36,127 nucleotides of DNA, from the NCBI GenBank assembly GCA_947589075.1, contig CANQBS010000021.1:1-36127 (forward strand), read 5' to 3'. The notes below the pieces were generated by a model. That model was not told the origin of the DNA. It saw only the letters and a list, made by a program, of their open reading frames with translations, and made no database searches. The stretch is from an uncultured Acetatifactor sp. Its GTDB lineage: Bacteria > Bacillota > Clostridia > Lachnospirales > Lachnospiraceae. Made by a program: the position numbers and the translations under genes. Position 1 is the first letter of the stretch. Each line of letters opens with the position of its first letter. Positions 7,580-17,655 of this stretch are shown here, piece by piece.

Positions 7580-7912
7580 TTAGTCTTCCGGTCTTGGATG
7601 ATTCGGCAGCTTTTTCCCGTTTTCATCTCTATTGACAGGAGTCGCTTTCAGGCGAAACGAGATACAGCCGCAGGGACATGGTCTGAACATTTCGTACTTT
7701 TCCTTCTCTCCTCTATATGTAAAGTCGCCGCCGCAGCGAATCACCTCACACCAGGTATACATTTCCATCATTACTCTCGGGCAAATCCCTGCGGGACATT
7801 CATATGAAAAAATAAATTTATCTCCTGTTTCAAGCCCCAACCTGCAGTGAGCCGCTTTTCCTTTCACAACCGTCAATTCAAATTCCCAATCTTCTACGCA
7901 CCATTTTCTCAT
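7580..7912 (-). CDS. TIGR04076 family protein
   Basis: A 110-residue protein with conserved HCRLGLETGDKFIF, CPAGICPRVMMEMYTW and RCGGDF segments and a C-terminal CPCG pair, the pattern of TIGR04076, a small family of unknown function. The several cysteines could bind a metal. The ATG at 7912 is preceded at 8 bases by AAGGAGAA; upstream in-frame codons to 8068 are poor in family signal and are left out. Confidence 0.8.
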   Translation of the reverse strand: MRKWCVEDWEFELTVVKGKAAHCRLGLETGDKFIFSYECPAGICPRVMMEMYTWCEVIRCGGDFTYRGEKEKYEMFRPCPCGCISFRLKATPVNRDENGKKLPNHPRPED

Positions 7913-8156
7913 AGTATATATTCTCCTTCCGATTCTTCCTTCACCCCTGCCCGCTTTCCTGATCCGGCTCCATTCCCACTGTTGGATAGGCTTCGCTGAT
8001 CCTTTTATAACAGGGACAGTCTCCCGCTTCCTATCCGCTTTTGCCGCACACTTTCGATTCGATTCCACATCTATGCCCTAAAACAAATTATAACACCAAA
8101 ATGACCTGTTGTGTAGCAGTCTCTGCATTTTGTCCGCCGAAACAACAGGATTCTTA
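7913..8156. other. intergenic stretch without a gene
   Basis: Apart from the promoter just downstream (8157-8185), the 323 bases between the divergent TIGR04076 gene and the giant gene contain no supported coding region, hairpin or repeat. Confidence 0.6.
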
Positions 8157-8185
8157 TTGATTCCCCCTTTGGCTTACGTTATAAT
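8157..8185 (+). promoter_or_regulatory. promoter of the giant NTPase / HEPN operon
   Basis: TTGATT (8157-8162) and TATAAT (8180-8185) are exactly 17 bases apart, about 50 bases before the ATG. A good constitutive-looking sigma-A promoter; no operator-like palindrome overlaps it. Confidence 0.8.
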
Positions 8186-8235
8186 AAAATTATCTTTCAA
8201 ATAACCCATGTATTTGTTTCGGGAGGATTCAAAAT

Positions 8236-11200
8236 ATGGCGATAAAAGACAGATTTTTAAGAGAAGTCCGGATAGGGGACTACCTGGATCTGGTAGCCGG
8301 GCCAAAGGAAATCTTCGGACAGGTCTTTTCCCTGGATCTGGATTCCGTTGGCATCCAAAAAGCCGATGGCAAACGGCCGACTATCGCCTTGGAATCAATC
8401 TCCTATTTTGAAATCTCCGACGCCAAAACTACGAAAAAAGACCAAACATCCTCCTCTCCTGAAAAATACAATGTTTTTGAAAAAGCGGTAATCGATTTGG
8501 ATGTGGATAAGATCCAAAAACTGCTTAAGGATAAAGATCTGCTGTTTTCTCTTGGATATAACGAAACGACTCAGAAAAAGATGGAAAATTGCTTCACAAG
8601 CAACAGTTTTTCCAAGGGAGAAAGTCTGTATCATATTGCGGCCCGGCTGGAGCTTTTCCAGAATAATCAAAATGGGACTGCAGAAGAGTTCTTTCAAAGG
8701 GCATCGCAGGATAACACTCTTTCGGAAGAGCTGCGGCTGAAGGCTGCAAGGCGTGTATATTTATACTGCATAGTGGAAGAAAAATATGAGAAATATTTTG
8801 ACCTTCTGGCCAAAAAGCCGGAGGTTCTGGATCTGTCCAAAGGGAAGGAGCTGGTTTTTTATTTAGAAGCATCCCTTGCTGCAGGAAAAGATCCGGAAAA
8901 GGTCATCCGTAATGTTTCCTGTGATTTCGCAGCGGAAAATGACTATAATATCGTATATAAATATTTGTCAACCCACCCGAACAATGAGCTCGCCGCAAAA
9001 ATGACCCACCAGCTGACGCAGAAACATAAATTTCCACAGGCGTCTGAATCAGCTTTGAAATATGCTTTAGCCAATCAGTCCGCCAAAAAATTTGAGCGTC
9101 TGCGGATGGAATTTTTTGTGCTTCTTTATCCGGAAATTGAGCCGGAACAGTTAGAAAATCTATTGGAAATAGGTCATGAAGTATCCTGGCCGACAAATAC
9201 GGAGGATGATGTCCGGGAAATCGTCGGGCTCTGTTCCGAAGATGAAACCTTCGGACTGATCCGTGCATTTATGGGTCTGCGCAGAAGAGGAATGCTTTCT
9301 GATACAATCCAAACAGAATTGAAGCCTTTTGTTGAGAACCGCGAGGCGCAATGGAATACATGTATCGGCGAAAATGACCGTACCAGACTCTTATACTTTT
9401 TGTATTTATATGAGATATGCGAAGTGCCACAAAATATGATAGACGCGAAGATCCGCCTGCTAAAGAAGGAAGAGCCTGCTGAATTAGTGGAAGCTCTGGA
9501 AGAATATGACACCGACAGACTGCGCACTGTTCTGGGAAACAAGAAAGCGTTGCTGCTGCAGGGTTACACGAATAAAAACATAGACCGTTTCCAGCGGTTA
9601 TTGGGAAACGGCAGTTACCCCACAGGACACACAGATTATGATATTGCTTCCCGGTTATACTATTGGGGATTTCAAAACCGGGCTATAAAATATTATCAAA
9701 AAATCGCGGATAACCCACAGATGGCGAAGTGGAAGGTTTCCATTCGTCTGCTGTTGGACTACGCCGTGCAGAAGGAAGATACTGCGCTTTTTCAAAAGTA
9801 TTATGAGCTTCTGGATGAATCGCAAAAAAATAACAAGATCTACGTCCAGTTTACCAACGAAATATTGTATAGGGAGGGAGAATTCCAAAAGCTTTATGAA
9901 ACATATTTAAGCGATCCCGGAACCGAGCTGCTGTCTGTACTGCAGGGAGCTTTAAGGTATACCGACAATCAGGAAACACGCAGCGCTTTGATCGAAAAAA
10001 TATGCGCTTCCGATTCTTTTGATTATGATTTCTGGAATACATATCTGACGGAACGATATGCAGCGGCGCCGGAAATGTATTGGGAAATTCTGGGAATCCT
10101 TCTGGATGAATATCCTTCCAAAGTATTGCAGAGTCCTGCGGATGCCGTCGCTCTGGCGGCGATCGATCGGAACTTTACCGATGATGTGTCAGAAAAGTCC
10201 ATAAAACTGGCGATGGGGAAAGGATACCCAGCCTTACTCCCACTGCTTTTGTGCTCACAAATGAAAAAAGTGGACGACAGGCTTAAAGATAAGCTGTTTC
10301 AAAGGGTTCTGGTCCAGCTTGACGGTCTGATTGAAAACATGGATTATAAGAAGGCCTGTGAAATCGGCTCCTTCGCTTTAAAAATATATACGGAAAACGA
10401 CCGCCTCAAAGAACTGACACGGATTGCTTCCTACGGCACGGATATCTACGACATGCTGCCGGCAGAACACGATAATTATGCTGCCGGAAAGCGATTCCTG
10501 TTACTGGGCGGGAATCCGGAACGCGCTTTTCAATGCTTCGAAAACGAGATCGAAACCTCTGCGGACAAAAAAAGCATCGCCCTGTGCGGTATAGAGCTGT
10601 TAAAGGGGTTCTATAAAGAGAAACGCTATGGGGAGGTGATTGAATGGGGTAAAAAATTACTCCTGCAAAAGGATATCACCGAGTACACCTCTCTGGCTCT
10701 GGATATGAACAATGCTTTTGAACAGCTCGGGGACTCTGAAGGGAAAAGCGCTTTTTTGAACACTTTGGCTGAAAGGACCTACGAAACGCTTCAGAATAAT
10801 CAGTACAAAAAAGCAGCTGAGCAGATTAAGCTGATCGAAATTTTTCAAAAGGATCATCCTTTTGTATTGAAATATGGTGCGCTCTCAGATAAGGTAAAGG
10901 AAGAAAAACTCAGCTTAAACGAAGACAGCTTTATCGGCCAGGCCAATGTGATCCGTTATATTGAAGGAGATGAAGAACACTATATCGCATTCCTGAAAGA
11001 CGGGTTTATCAAAGGAATGATCAAAGAAAATGATAAAACATCGGCGGCTTCCATGCTGCTGGAGGCAGCGATCGCAGAAAACAGAATCCCTGAAAACATG
11101 GATTTCATCGACAATATTCCGACCTATGGGATTGCCCTTTCCGAGCATTTGGTCGATCTGCTCTACACTGCTGTCAGGGCTGACGGCAACATGAAATACG

Positions 11201-14200
11201 CCATAGAATTCTTTACACGGCTTTTAAACGGGACGGAAGAATCCAAAAAAATACCGATCCTGAACCGTCTTGAAAAAATATACGAGACCGCCCTGCTTGG
11301 AGACATTGATTTTGACGCTAGGTTAGCCGCAGATCAGATGCAGATATTTGCCCGGCAAAACACTTCTTTACAGGCCAGGCTATGTTATATCTGGCTGCTG
11401 GCTTATATGGGAAATAAAGCAAAAGCAGGGGAAATGCTGGCCCTCATATCCAAAAATTTGAACTGGACAGTGGAACAGCAGGAAATACTGGGCAGGATCA
11501 TTGAAAAATATTTTGACGGACAGTGGCCGGCACTGAAATCCATTTTTGAAACCTTAGTAAAGGATAGTACTCTTCTAAGGTTTGTACAGCACGCCAGAGA
11601 ATATAAGGATGCCATTTTTTACTCTGCCGAGGAAGAAAAAATACATGCGGAGCTGATGAAAGACGCTTCCTTTACGATCGATCCAGACAATGAAAACCTT
11701 GTGTCCGCGATCATTAAAACGATATACGAGATACCGACAAAATATAGATCCTGGTATCTCTATTATCTGTGTGTAAAAAAGGATGGAAAGCCTGACCTGA
11801 TCTACTGTCTGGACACCAATATTTCCATTCTCAATTTGGATGTCACAAGCAGTATCGCAGAAAAAGAGGCTGAGCTGCTGCTGAAAAATAACCCGGGAGT
11901 CGCATCGCGTTATAAACCTTATATCATATATAACCAGCTTTATAAACTGTACTTGATGAAGGCATATCAGAAAAATCCCGTTGTGACGGAGCTGATCAAC
12001 AATCTGGCCGTAGTCAAAAGGATTTTCTCCTCTAACGCAGAGATGCGCAGACAAATGGGAGAGGATTATATTCATCTGCTGAAGCTGTTGGATGACAGGG
12101 ATAATGATATTTATATCCAGGCTGCGAAGTTTATCGCTGCCAACAACAATTGTGAGGAATACTTTTACTCTCTGTTTAAAAATGACCTGCTGCAGAGAGA
12201 ACATCTTCTTTGCCTGAAAATGTGTATTGAAATGAAGGCTTCCTCCGGGGAAAACCAGGCGCGCCTGGAAGAAATTTTAAAAGATCTGAGAGACGCGCAT
12301 CCCGAGTATTCTGCGGTAATCAATATCCTTTCAGGCACAGGAGAAAATATACCCATTTTGTGCAGCCTTCTGAAGGACTACCCTGATATTCCAGAAGAAG
12401 GATACATTTATGATCTGTTGAAAAAATATGAAAAGCAGGCTCCTTTGTCCTTTTTTATCGGGATTCTGGAAACGATGGATCCCTGCTATCCCACTGCGAT
12501 ATCGGTGAAAAAGCTGCTGCTGAGCTTCTACCGGAAAGCCCAGGATCCTGTTTATTTTGAAAAAATGTACCAATGTGCGTTAAGCATTCTCCAGGCCACA
12601 GTGTATGAAGAAATGCTGTATGGGCTGTGCTGTATGGCTGTTCTCTTAGCCTCTGTTTTGGGAAAAACGGGAAGATTCGCGGATATTGTTGATATCTATA
12701 CAAAGCAGTCCTTAGATCGGCTGCATGAGAAGCAGCTGGATCTCTTTTGTCGGTGCTGTGAGCGAATCGTCCTGCCCGGCAGCAAAAACAAAAGCGCTCT
12801 TCTTCAGGCGATCATTACCGATGACTGGGAAAGAATGTTTCAGGATTGCGGGATCGGTTTTCTGAAAGAGCTTCCCGATATAAAAAACCTGATGGAATTT
12901 TCAAAGGGTCCCTTTGTCCAGAACGCGCTTTTCCACTTAGCCTCTTTAGAAGAGCATGGCGAAAGGACGGAGAGCAGAAAGTTCGCAGACGATCTGGGCG
13001 GTGCGGTCTATGCGCTTTTTGCAAAGTCATTACGGCTGGAAATCGAACAATTCCTGGGGCTGAAGCCGAATATACAGAAACTGTTTGCGGCGGCCATAAA
13101 TCTGTCGCAGAGTTCCAATCCTATTTCCGACCTTCCGGCAGAGGATCTGCTGATAGAAAACCTGTTAAGGTTTTGGGATGTTATCTACGGCAGAGAAGAC
13201 GTCGTTCGCGCGATCATTTCTTACAAGACGGCTTCCAAAGCCTATCTGATGGTGAACGAAAAGACGATTCATTTCTATAGAAGCGAAGAATTGTTGACTG
13301 AATTTGTAAAATACCTTTTCGGGAGAAGGGATTATCCAAAGATCCTGGAACTGAACGATTCGTTTGCCTGGGCGAAGGAGGCGGAGCCTTATTCCACTTA
13401 TGTGCTTGCCGCCCGTCTGCTGAAAGAGGGCAATGGAAAAATTATGGACGATGCTGTCAAGGCGATGCTTCAGGAAAGATATAGAAACAGCGCTGCCGAT
13501 CAGCCGGCAGCGAGTCCCGAAGAAACGTTTACGCCAACGGTTCCGGTTCCAAAAGCAGATACACAGCCGGAAGAAAAACCCGGCGGGGAGCAGACCTTTA
13601 CCGGATCCGATTATGTCCTTGAAGCCCGAAAGGAAATATCTCTGGACGAGTATGCGGATGGAATTCCCGCGAATGAAAGGGAACGGATTATGGATGTCTA
13701 TGAAGACCTGGGGAACGACATCCGTGAAAATGTTGAATACAGGAAAGAATTGCTTACAAAGCTTATCTTTCTGAGTTCGGAGCAGAACAATCCTGCCGCT
13801 TATCACGATTATGTGGAAAAGCTGGGAATCGTCCTGTTTTACAGCTATGCGCCCATTGATCCCAAGAAAAGCAGGCAAATATTGCTGGAAGCCATCTCCT
13901 ATACAGGCAAAGAAACAAAACGCAGAACTCTGGAGCTCATACGCGAGGCCGCATGCACAATGATCGGAACCTATGAAAGCATAGAAGAGATCTCTGCAGA
14001 AAAAGAAAACCTGGTCATAACTCTGAACCACCTGCTGAGCCTGAACAAAGCAGGGGTATTTAACACATTTTATACAGAGATCCTGCAAACAGCGGAAAAA
14101 ATAGCGGAAACAAACGCCATTAAAGATCTCTCCCTGAGAGAGAACAATTATCAGAAAATCTCCGGAATGCTGCGGACAAAGCTGATTCGGACCTCCGACA

Positions 14201-15726
14201 ACCGGCTGTTCGGACAGACCTATGCCAAGTGGTACCGTCTGATCCACGATGAAGTGGAGAAGCTTTCCCAGGGCGTTATGGTATCCCTGGTGACCGAGAC
14301 AACACAATGCTCCGCCAGAGGAAAGATCTGCTGCCTGTTGCTGAATATGGGAAAGAAGCCCGCCGAAAATATTATCATAAAGGCAATCTTTGAAGACGGG
14401 ATACGCTGCAGGGACAGTGAGAAAAAGATCAAAATCCTTTACGGCGGCGACAGCGATGTATTTGCCTTTAACATCAGGAGCAGGGAGGACGGCATACAAA
14501 AATACAAAATCGAGCTTTCCTACGAAATCGGTTCCAATGTGGAAAGCACGGAATATGACGAAGAGATTCGGATCGTGCGGGAATCGGGATATGAACATAT
14601 CGGCAATCTGTATTCCGTGGCGCCGGTTACAAGCAATGCGGAATTCTATGGGCGGGAGCGTGAGAAAGAGGAAATCCTGACCTTTCTGAATGATACAAAG
14701 TATAATACGTCCATGGTAATGCACGGCTTAAAGAGGGTGGGCAAAACCTCCATGCTCAGATATATAGAGCGCACCCTGCGCAGCAGTGAGATCTATATTC
14801 CCATTTATAAGAGCGCTCAAAGCATTGGAGAAAAGAACGCCATTGGCAGCATGTTCGTAAAGAGCATCATTGACGAGCTGGATAATCTGGGAAAAACAGA
14901 TGATAAATGCCGGAGTTTTCTGGAATTCAACTATGACAGGAATCCGGAACAGCTGTATGATTTCTATCAGTATCTGCAGAATTCAGGAATATTGGGCGGA
15001 AAAAGGATTTTGTTCATGGCAGATGAGATCGAAGAAATATTTGACCTGGTGGACCGGGGTACCATCAGCGACCGCTTTTATAAGGTTCTTCGGGTGACGC
15101 TGCAAGAACTGACCTCCATCCGTTTTATCTTCTGCGGTGCTGACCATTTAACGGATATTTTATACAATCATGCGCTGGCCGATATTTTCGAGATTACCAA
15201 AAGAGTGGTGATCAGTCGGCTGGACGAGGAAGCCATGCAGCGCATGATCGTAGAACCGGCGGAGGATAAATTGTCCTATACAGAGTATGCCATTGAAAGA
15301 ATTTGGTATTATACGAAGGGGCACACCTTCTATTCCAAACATATATGCAGCAAGATCATTGATATCCTGAACGAAGAAAGCCGCGTTACCGCATATGCGT
15401 ATGATGTGGATACGGCGGTAAAGCAGATCATGAGGGTGACAGAATATTTTATTTATCTGAGCCGTTTCTTCAATGATAATGACAGACAGGTTATCAGACT
15501 GATCTGCGAAAATACCAGATATGCCAGGGAAAAGGTTTCCTTCGATGTCCTGGAGGATCAATATGAAGGAAATGGTCTTATGGACTCTTTGACCGCGCTA
15601 GAATTCAAGGACATCCTGGAAAAAACGGAATCCGACGATACCGATTTTTACCGGTTCGCCATCGAAATGTTCAGATTATGGTATTCAAAGACCGAATATG
15701 TGACAGAAGCAGCAAAGGAGCAATAA
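8236..15726 (+). CDS. giant alpha-solenoid protein with C-terminal P-loop NTPase
   Basis: A single uninterrupted 2,496-residue frame. Residues about 10-60 look like a small beta-barrel (GDYLDLVAG...GQVFSLDLDSVGIQ...IALESISYFEI), Sm/SH3-like. Residues about 70-1740 are a long run of helical pairs of TPR/HEAT character. A Pro/Glu-rich linker follows at about 1750-1790, then more helices, then a beta-rich Ig-like stretch at about 2015-2112. The NTPase begins at YGREREKEE (2138) with Walker A GLKRVGKTS (2164-2172) and Walker B ILFMADEIEE (D2263, E2264), followed by a winged-helix-like tail. This resembles the COG1672/STAND-type ATPases. GGGAGG lies 9 bases before the ATG; the next gene follows after 4 bases. 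No named system is recognised; a sensor or scaffold role is inferred. Confidence 0.93.
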   Translation: MAIKDRFLREVRIGDYLDLVAGPKEIFGQVFSLDLDSVGIQKADGKRPTIALESISYFEISDAKTTKKDQTSSSPEKYNVFEKAVIDLDVDKIQKLLKDKDLLFSLGYNETTQKKMENCFTSNSFSKGESLYHIAARLELFQNNQNGTAEEFFQRASQDNTLSEELRLKAARRVYLYCIVEEKYEKYFDLLAKKPEVLDLSKGKELVFYLEASLAAGKDPEKVIRNVSCDFAAENDYNIVYKYLSTHPNNELAAKMTHQLTQKHKFPQASESALKYALANQSAKKFERLRMEFFVLLYPEIEPEQLENLLEIGHEVSWPTNTEDDVREIVGLCSEDETFGLIRAFMGLRRRGMLSDTIQTELKPFVENREAQWNTCIGENDRTRLLYFLYLYEICEVPQNMIDAKIRLLKKEEPAELVEALEEYDTDRLRTVLGNKKALLLQGYTNKNIDRFQRLLGNGSYPTGHTDYDIASRLYYWGFQNRAIKYYQKIADNPQMAKWKVSIRLLLDYAVQKEDTALFQKYYELLDESQKNNKIYVQFTNEILYREGEFQKLYETYLSDPGTELLSVLQGALRYTDNQETRSALIEKICASDSFDYDFWNTYLTERYAAAPEMYWEILGILLDEYPSKVLQSPADAVALAAIDRNFTDDVSEKSIKLAMGKGYPALLPLLLCSQMKKVDDRLKDKLFQRVLVQLDGLIENMDYKKACEIGSFALKIYTENDRLKELTRIASYGTDIYDMLPAEHDNYAAGKRFLLLGGNPERAFQCFENEIETSADKKSIALCGIELLKGFYKEKRYGEVIEWGKKLLLQKDITEYTSLALDMNNAFEQLGDSEGKSAFLNTLAERTYETLQNNQYKKAAEQIKLIEIFQKDHPFVLKYGALSDKVKEEKLSLNEDSFIGQANVIRYIEGDEEHYIAFLKDGFIKGMIKENDKTSAASMLLEAAIAENRIPENMDFIDNIPTYGIALSEHLVDLLYTAVRADGNMKYAIEFFTRLLNGTEESKKIPILNRLEKIYETALLGDIDFDARLAADQMQIFARQNTSLQARLCYIWLLAYMGNKAKAGEMLALISKNLNWTVEQQEILGRIIEKYFDGQWPALKSIFETLVKDSTLLRFVQHAREYKDAIFYSAEEEKIHAELMKDASFTIDPDNENLVSAIIKTIYEIPTKYRSWYLYYLCVKKDGKPDLIYCLDTNISILNLDVTSSIAEKEAELLLKNNPGVASRYKPYIIYNQLYKLYLMKAYQKNPVVTELINNLAVVKRIFSSNAEMRRQMGEDYIHLLKLLDDRDNDIYIQAAKFIAANNNCEEYFYSLFKNDLLQREHLLCLKMCIEMKASSGENQARLEEILKDLRDAHPEYSAVINILSGTGENIPILCSLLKDYPDIPEEGYIYDLLKKYEKQAPLSFFIGILETMDPCYPTAISVKKLLLSFYRKAQDPVYFEKMYQCALSILQATVYEEMLYGLCCMAVLLASVLGKTGRFADIVDIYTKQSLDRLHEKQLDLFCRCCERIVLPGSKNKSALLQAIITDDWERMFQDCGIGFLKELPDIKNLMEFSKGPFVQNALFHLASLEEHGERTESRKFADDLGGAVYALFAKSLRLEIEQFLGLKPNIQKLFAAAINLSQSSNPISDLPAEDLLIENLLRFWDVIYGREDVVRAIISYKTASKAYLMVNEKTIHFYRSEELLTEFVKYLFGRRDYPKILELNDSFAWAKEAEPYSTYVLAARLLKEGNGKIMDDAVKAMLQERYRNSAADQPAASPEETFTPTVPVPKADTQPEEKPGGEQTFTGSDYVLEARKEISLDEYADGIPANERERIMDVYEDLGNDIRENVEYRKELLTKLIFLSSEQNNPAAYHDYVEKLGIVLFYSYAPIDPKKSRQILLEAISYTGKETKRRTLELIREAACTMIGTYESIEEISAEKENLVITLNHLLSLNKAGVFNTFYTEILQTAEKIAETNAIKDLSLRENNYQKISGMLRTKLIRTSDNRLFGQTYAKWYRLIHDEVEKLSQGVMVSLVTETTQCSARGKICCLLLNMGKKPAENIIIKAIFEDGIRCRDSEKKIKILYGGDSDVFAFNIRSREDGIQKYKIELSYEIGSNVESTEYDEEIRIVRESGYEHIGNLYSVAPVTSNAEFYGREREKEEILTFLNDTKYNTSMVMHGLKRVGKTSMLRYIERTLRSSEIYIPIYKSAQSIGEKNAIGSMFVKSIIDELDNLGKTDDKCRSFLEFNYDRNPEQLYDFYQYLQNSGILGGKRILFMADEIEEIFDLVDRGTISDRFYKVLRVTLQELTSIRFIFCGADHLTDILYNHALADIFEITKRVVISRLDEEAMQRMIVEPAEDKLSYTEYAIERIWYYTKGHTFYSKHICSKIIDILNEESRVTAYAYDVDTAVKQIMRVTEYFIYLSRFFNDNDRQVIRLICENTRYAREKVSFDVLEDQYEGNGLMDSLTALEFKDILEKTESDDTDFYRFAIEMFRLWYSKTEYVTEAAKEQ

Positions 15727-15730
15727 AAAA

Positions 15731-17629
15731 ATGACAAGACCCATCGTACATAGGTATTCTGCAGACAGCACCCCGGTGCTTTACGGACGCAGCAGCCTGT
15801 TAATGCGCATCAGAGATTACGTAGTTGACAGGGAAATCCCGGAAAACATCGCGGTTCTGGGTCTCCGGGGCGCAGGAAAAAGTTCATTGATCCGAAAGGC
15901 CTTTTGTAAAAGTGCCGGCAGGGACTATTATGAGCAGGGCGGTGTGATCGTCTGCGGCGTTTCTATCCCGGAATCCACAGATAATATGAAAAACTTTTAC
16001 AGTTATCTGAATACCGCCCTTTTAGAGGGGCTAGACAGGCTTGAGGAATACGATCAGGACAAATACGCCCGCCTTCTTGCCCAAATAGTGGATAATAAGA
16101 ATAAGATATTATCCCGGAGCATTGAAGTGGATGAAGCCATCGTAGGCAGTATATTCAATAAGAATATAGATATTATCCGCAGCGCTGGACTGAAATTGCT
16201 CTTTGTGTTCGATGATTTTGAAAAATTTGCCAGTTCCTCCCGACTGAAGAAGGCGCAGTATAAATACATGCGCGAACTGGCAAATTCCGGAAAAATTTCC
16301 CTTTTTATCGCCACAAAACAGGACCTTACAAATGTATCCGCGGAAGTGCTGGGCTCCGGTTTTGAAAATATTTTTCTGTATGAGGAGCTTAGGGGCATCC
16401 GCTTTGAAGACATCGAGGACTGGGCGTCAGACGCCTTAGCGGGAACCAATATCGAATTTGACGATGATATTCTGGAATGGATAGAAGACGTCAGCGGCGG
16501 TATACCCGAGATTGTGGGCATGGCCATTGAACAGAGCTATAATCTGTTAAGCCAAGAGCAAAGCTTTGACGGGAGCGCCTGTTATAAAAAACTGTACCCG
16601 GTTGTCTATCCCCTGATGCAGAAATGGTGGAATGATACAGAAGAAACCGAAAGGCTCCTTTTAAAGCAGATGATCGAGGGAACATCAGTGAACTCCTACA
16701 GCCGCGACCGCCTGATCAAAAAAGGTTATTTAAATGAACGGGACTCCGGAGAAGTCGGCTTTTCCACGCCATTGTTTGAAATGTTTGTATTGGAAAAGAT
16801 GGTGGGCGAAGAGCCGGAAAAAAACATTTCCGTCAGAGGCAGTGCCGAGGAATTACGGAGCCTGTTAAGAGAAATCGTCCGGGAGGCCAACGAGGGGATC
16901 GAACAGAAAATCGAAAACATAAATCACCGGATTTACAGCCTCGGGAATCAGTTGTCAGCGTTTATTGAGGAGCTGCCTTCCCGCAGCGACTTTTATCAGG
17001 AAAAGGAAGAGCTTCTCGATCTGGATAAATATCAGGACGCCATTTCCTCCTATATTACTAATAAGCTGATAGAAATAAAAGATGAGGAGATCTGCGCCGG
17101 ATGGAATATTGATAAAGAAACCTGGGATTCTTTCAGCGAGATCAGGCGGAATGACTGTTCCATGGCTTACCGCCTGACTACCCTGGTCTTTGCAGAAGAT
17201 ATCCCTAATCTGGATTATACGCCCGTAACCGTGATGCTGGGAAATTTCCTGGAAGGCCTTCTTAATGACCGGCTTACCGGCGTCGTTAAGAAATATACGC
17301 CTGCCGCGAAGATCAGAAAAAGGGAAGGTTATTGCCGGGTGGATGAATATAACGGGAATATGACCATCGGCGCTTTTTCTTATATTTATACATCAGAAAA
17401 TATTGCCAAAAAAATCATGAACGACCCCAAGGCTTCCGCCCTGCAGCTGAACCTTGACCGGATTGAAAGCTTTGGTCAAAAGCTGTCCGAATGTATGGAG
17501 ATCAGGAACAAAGCTGATCACCCCGGAGAAATTACAACCTTTCAGGATAAAAAGAAATTTTTAACCAACCTGTTTCAAGGGAAAAACTGCATGCTTCGCA
17601 TTATGTGCAAAATGAGCCGGCTCGTCTGA
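15731..17629 (+). CDS. P-loop NTPase with C-terminal HEPN-like domain
   Basis: A 632-residue protein. The N-terminal NTPase has YGRSSLLMRI, Walker A GLRGAGKSS (44-52, Lys50) and Walker B LLFVFDDFEK (Asp161, Asp162), followed by a helical lid and winged helix to about residue 365. A coiled-coil-like stretch covers about 372-430. The C-terminal helical region (about 470-632) ends with EIRNKADHPGE: Arg592 and His597 form the R-x4-H signature of HEPN ribonuclease domains, in the usual place at the start of the last long helix. AAAGGAG overlaps the end of the giant gene, so the two are translationally linked. By analogy with HEPN effectors of toxin and abortive-infection systems, an RNase held in check by the NTPase is inferred. 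Confidence 0.92.
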   Translation: MTRPIVHRYSADSTPVLYGRSSLLMRIRDYVVDREIPENIAVLGLRGAGKSSLIRKAFCKSAGRDYYEQGGVIVCGVSIPESTDNMKNFYSYLNTALLEGLDRLEEYDQDKYARLLAQIVDNKNKILSRSIEVDEAIVGSIFNKNIDIIRSAGLKLLFVFDDFEKFASSSRLKKAQYKYMRELANSGKISLFIATKQDLTNVSAEVLGSGFENIFLYEELRGIRFEDIEDWASDALAGTNIEFDDDILEWIEDVSGGIPEIVGMAIEQSYNLLSQEQSFDGSACYKKLYPVVYPLMQKWWNDTEETERLLLKQMIEGTSVNSYSRDRLIKKGYLNERDSGEVGFSTPLFEMFVLEKMVGEEPEKNISVRGSAEELRSLLREIVREANEGIEQKIENINHRIYSLGNQLSAFIEELPSRSDFYQEKEELLDLDKYQDAISSYITNKLIEIKDEEICAGWNIDKETWDSFSEIRRNDCSMAYRLTTLVFAEDIPNLDYTPVTVMLGNFLEGLLNDRLTGVVKKYTPAAKIRKREGYCRVDEYNGNMTIGAFSYIYTSENIAKKIMNDPKASALQLNLDRIESFGQKLSECMEIRNKADHPGEITTFQDKKKFLTNLFQGKNCMLRIMCKMSRLV

Positions 17630-17655
17630 GGCAATCGTACTGCGGAATCCTACGC

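Noticed and set aside
13165..14724. A 519-residue open frame antisense to the giant NTPase gene
   Set aside because: It lies fully inside a strongly supported gene, has no ribosome binding site, and reads as a Phe/Ile-rich complement of that gene's codons.
8236..15726. Avs or NACHT defence protein
   Set aside because: The NTPase is C-terminal rather than central, and no N-terminal effector nuclease is seen, so no known type is assigned.
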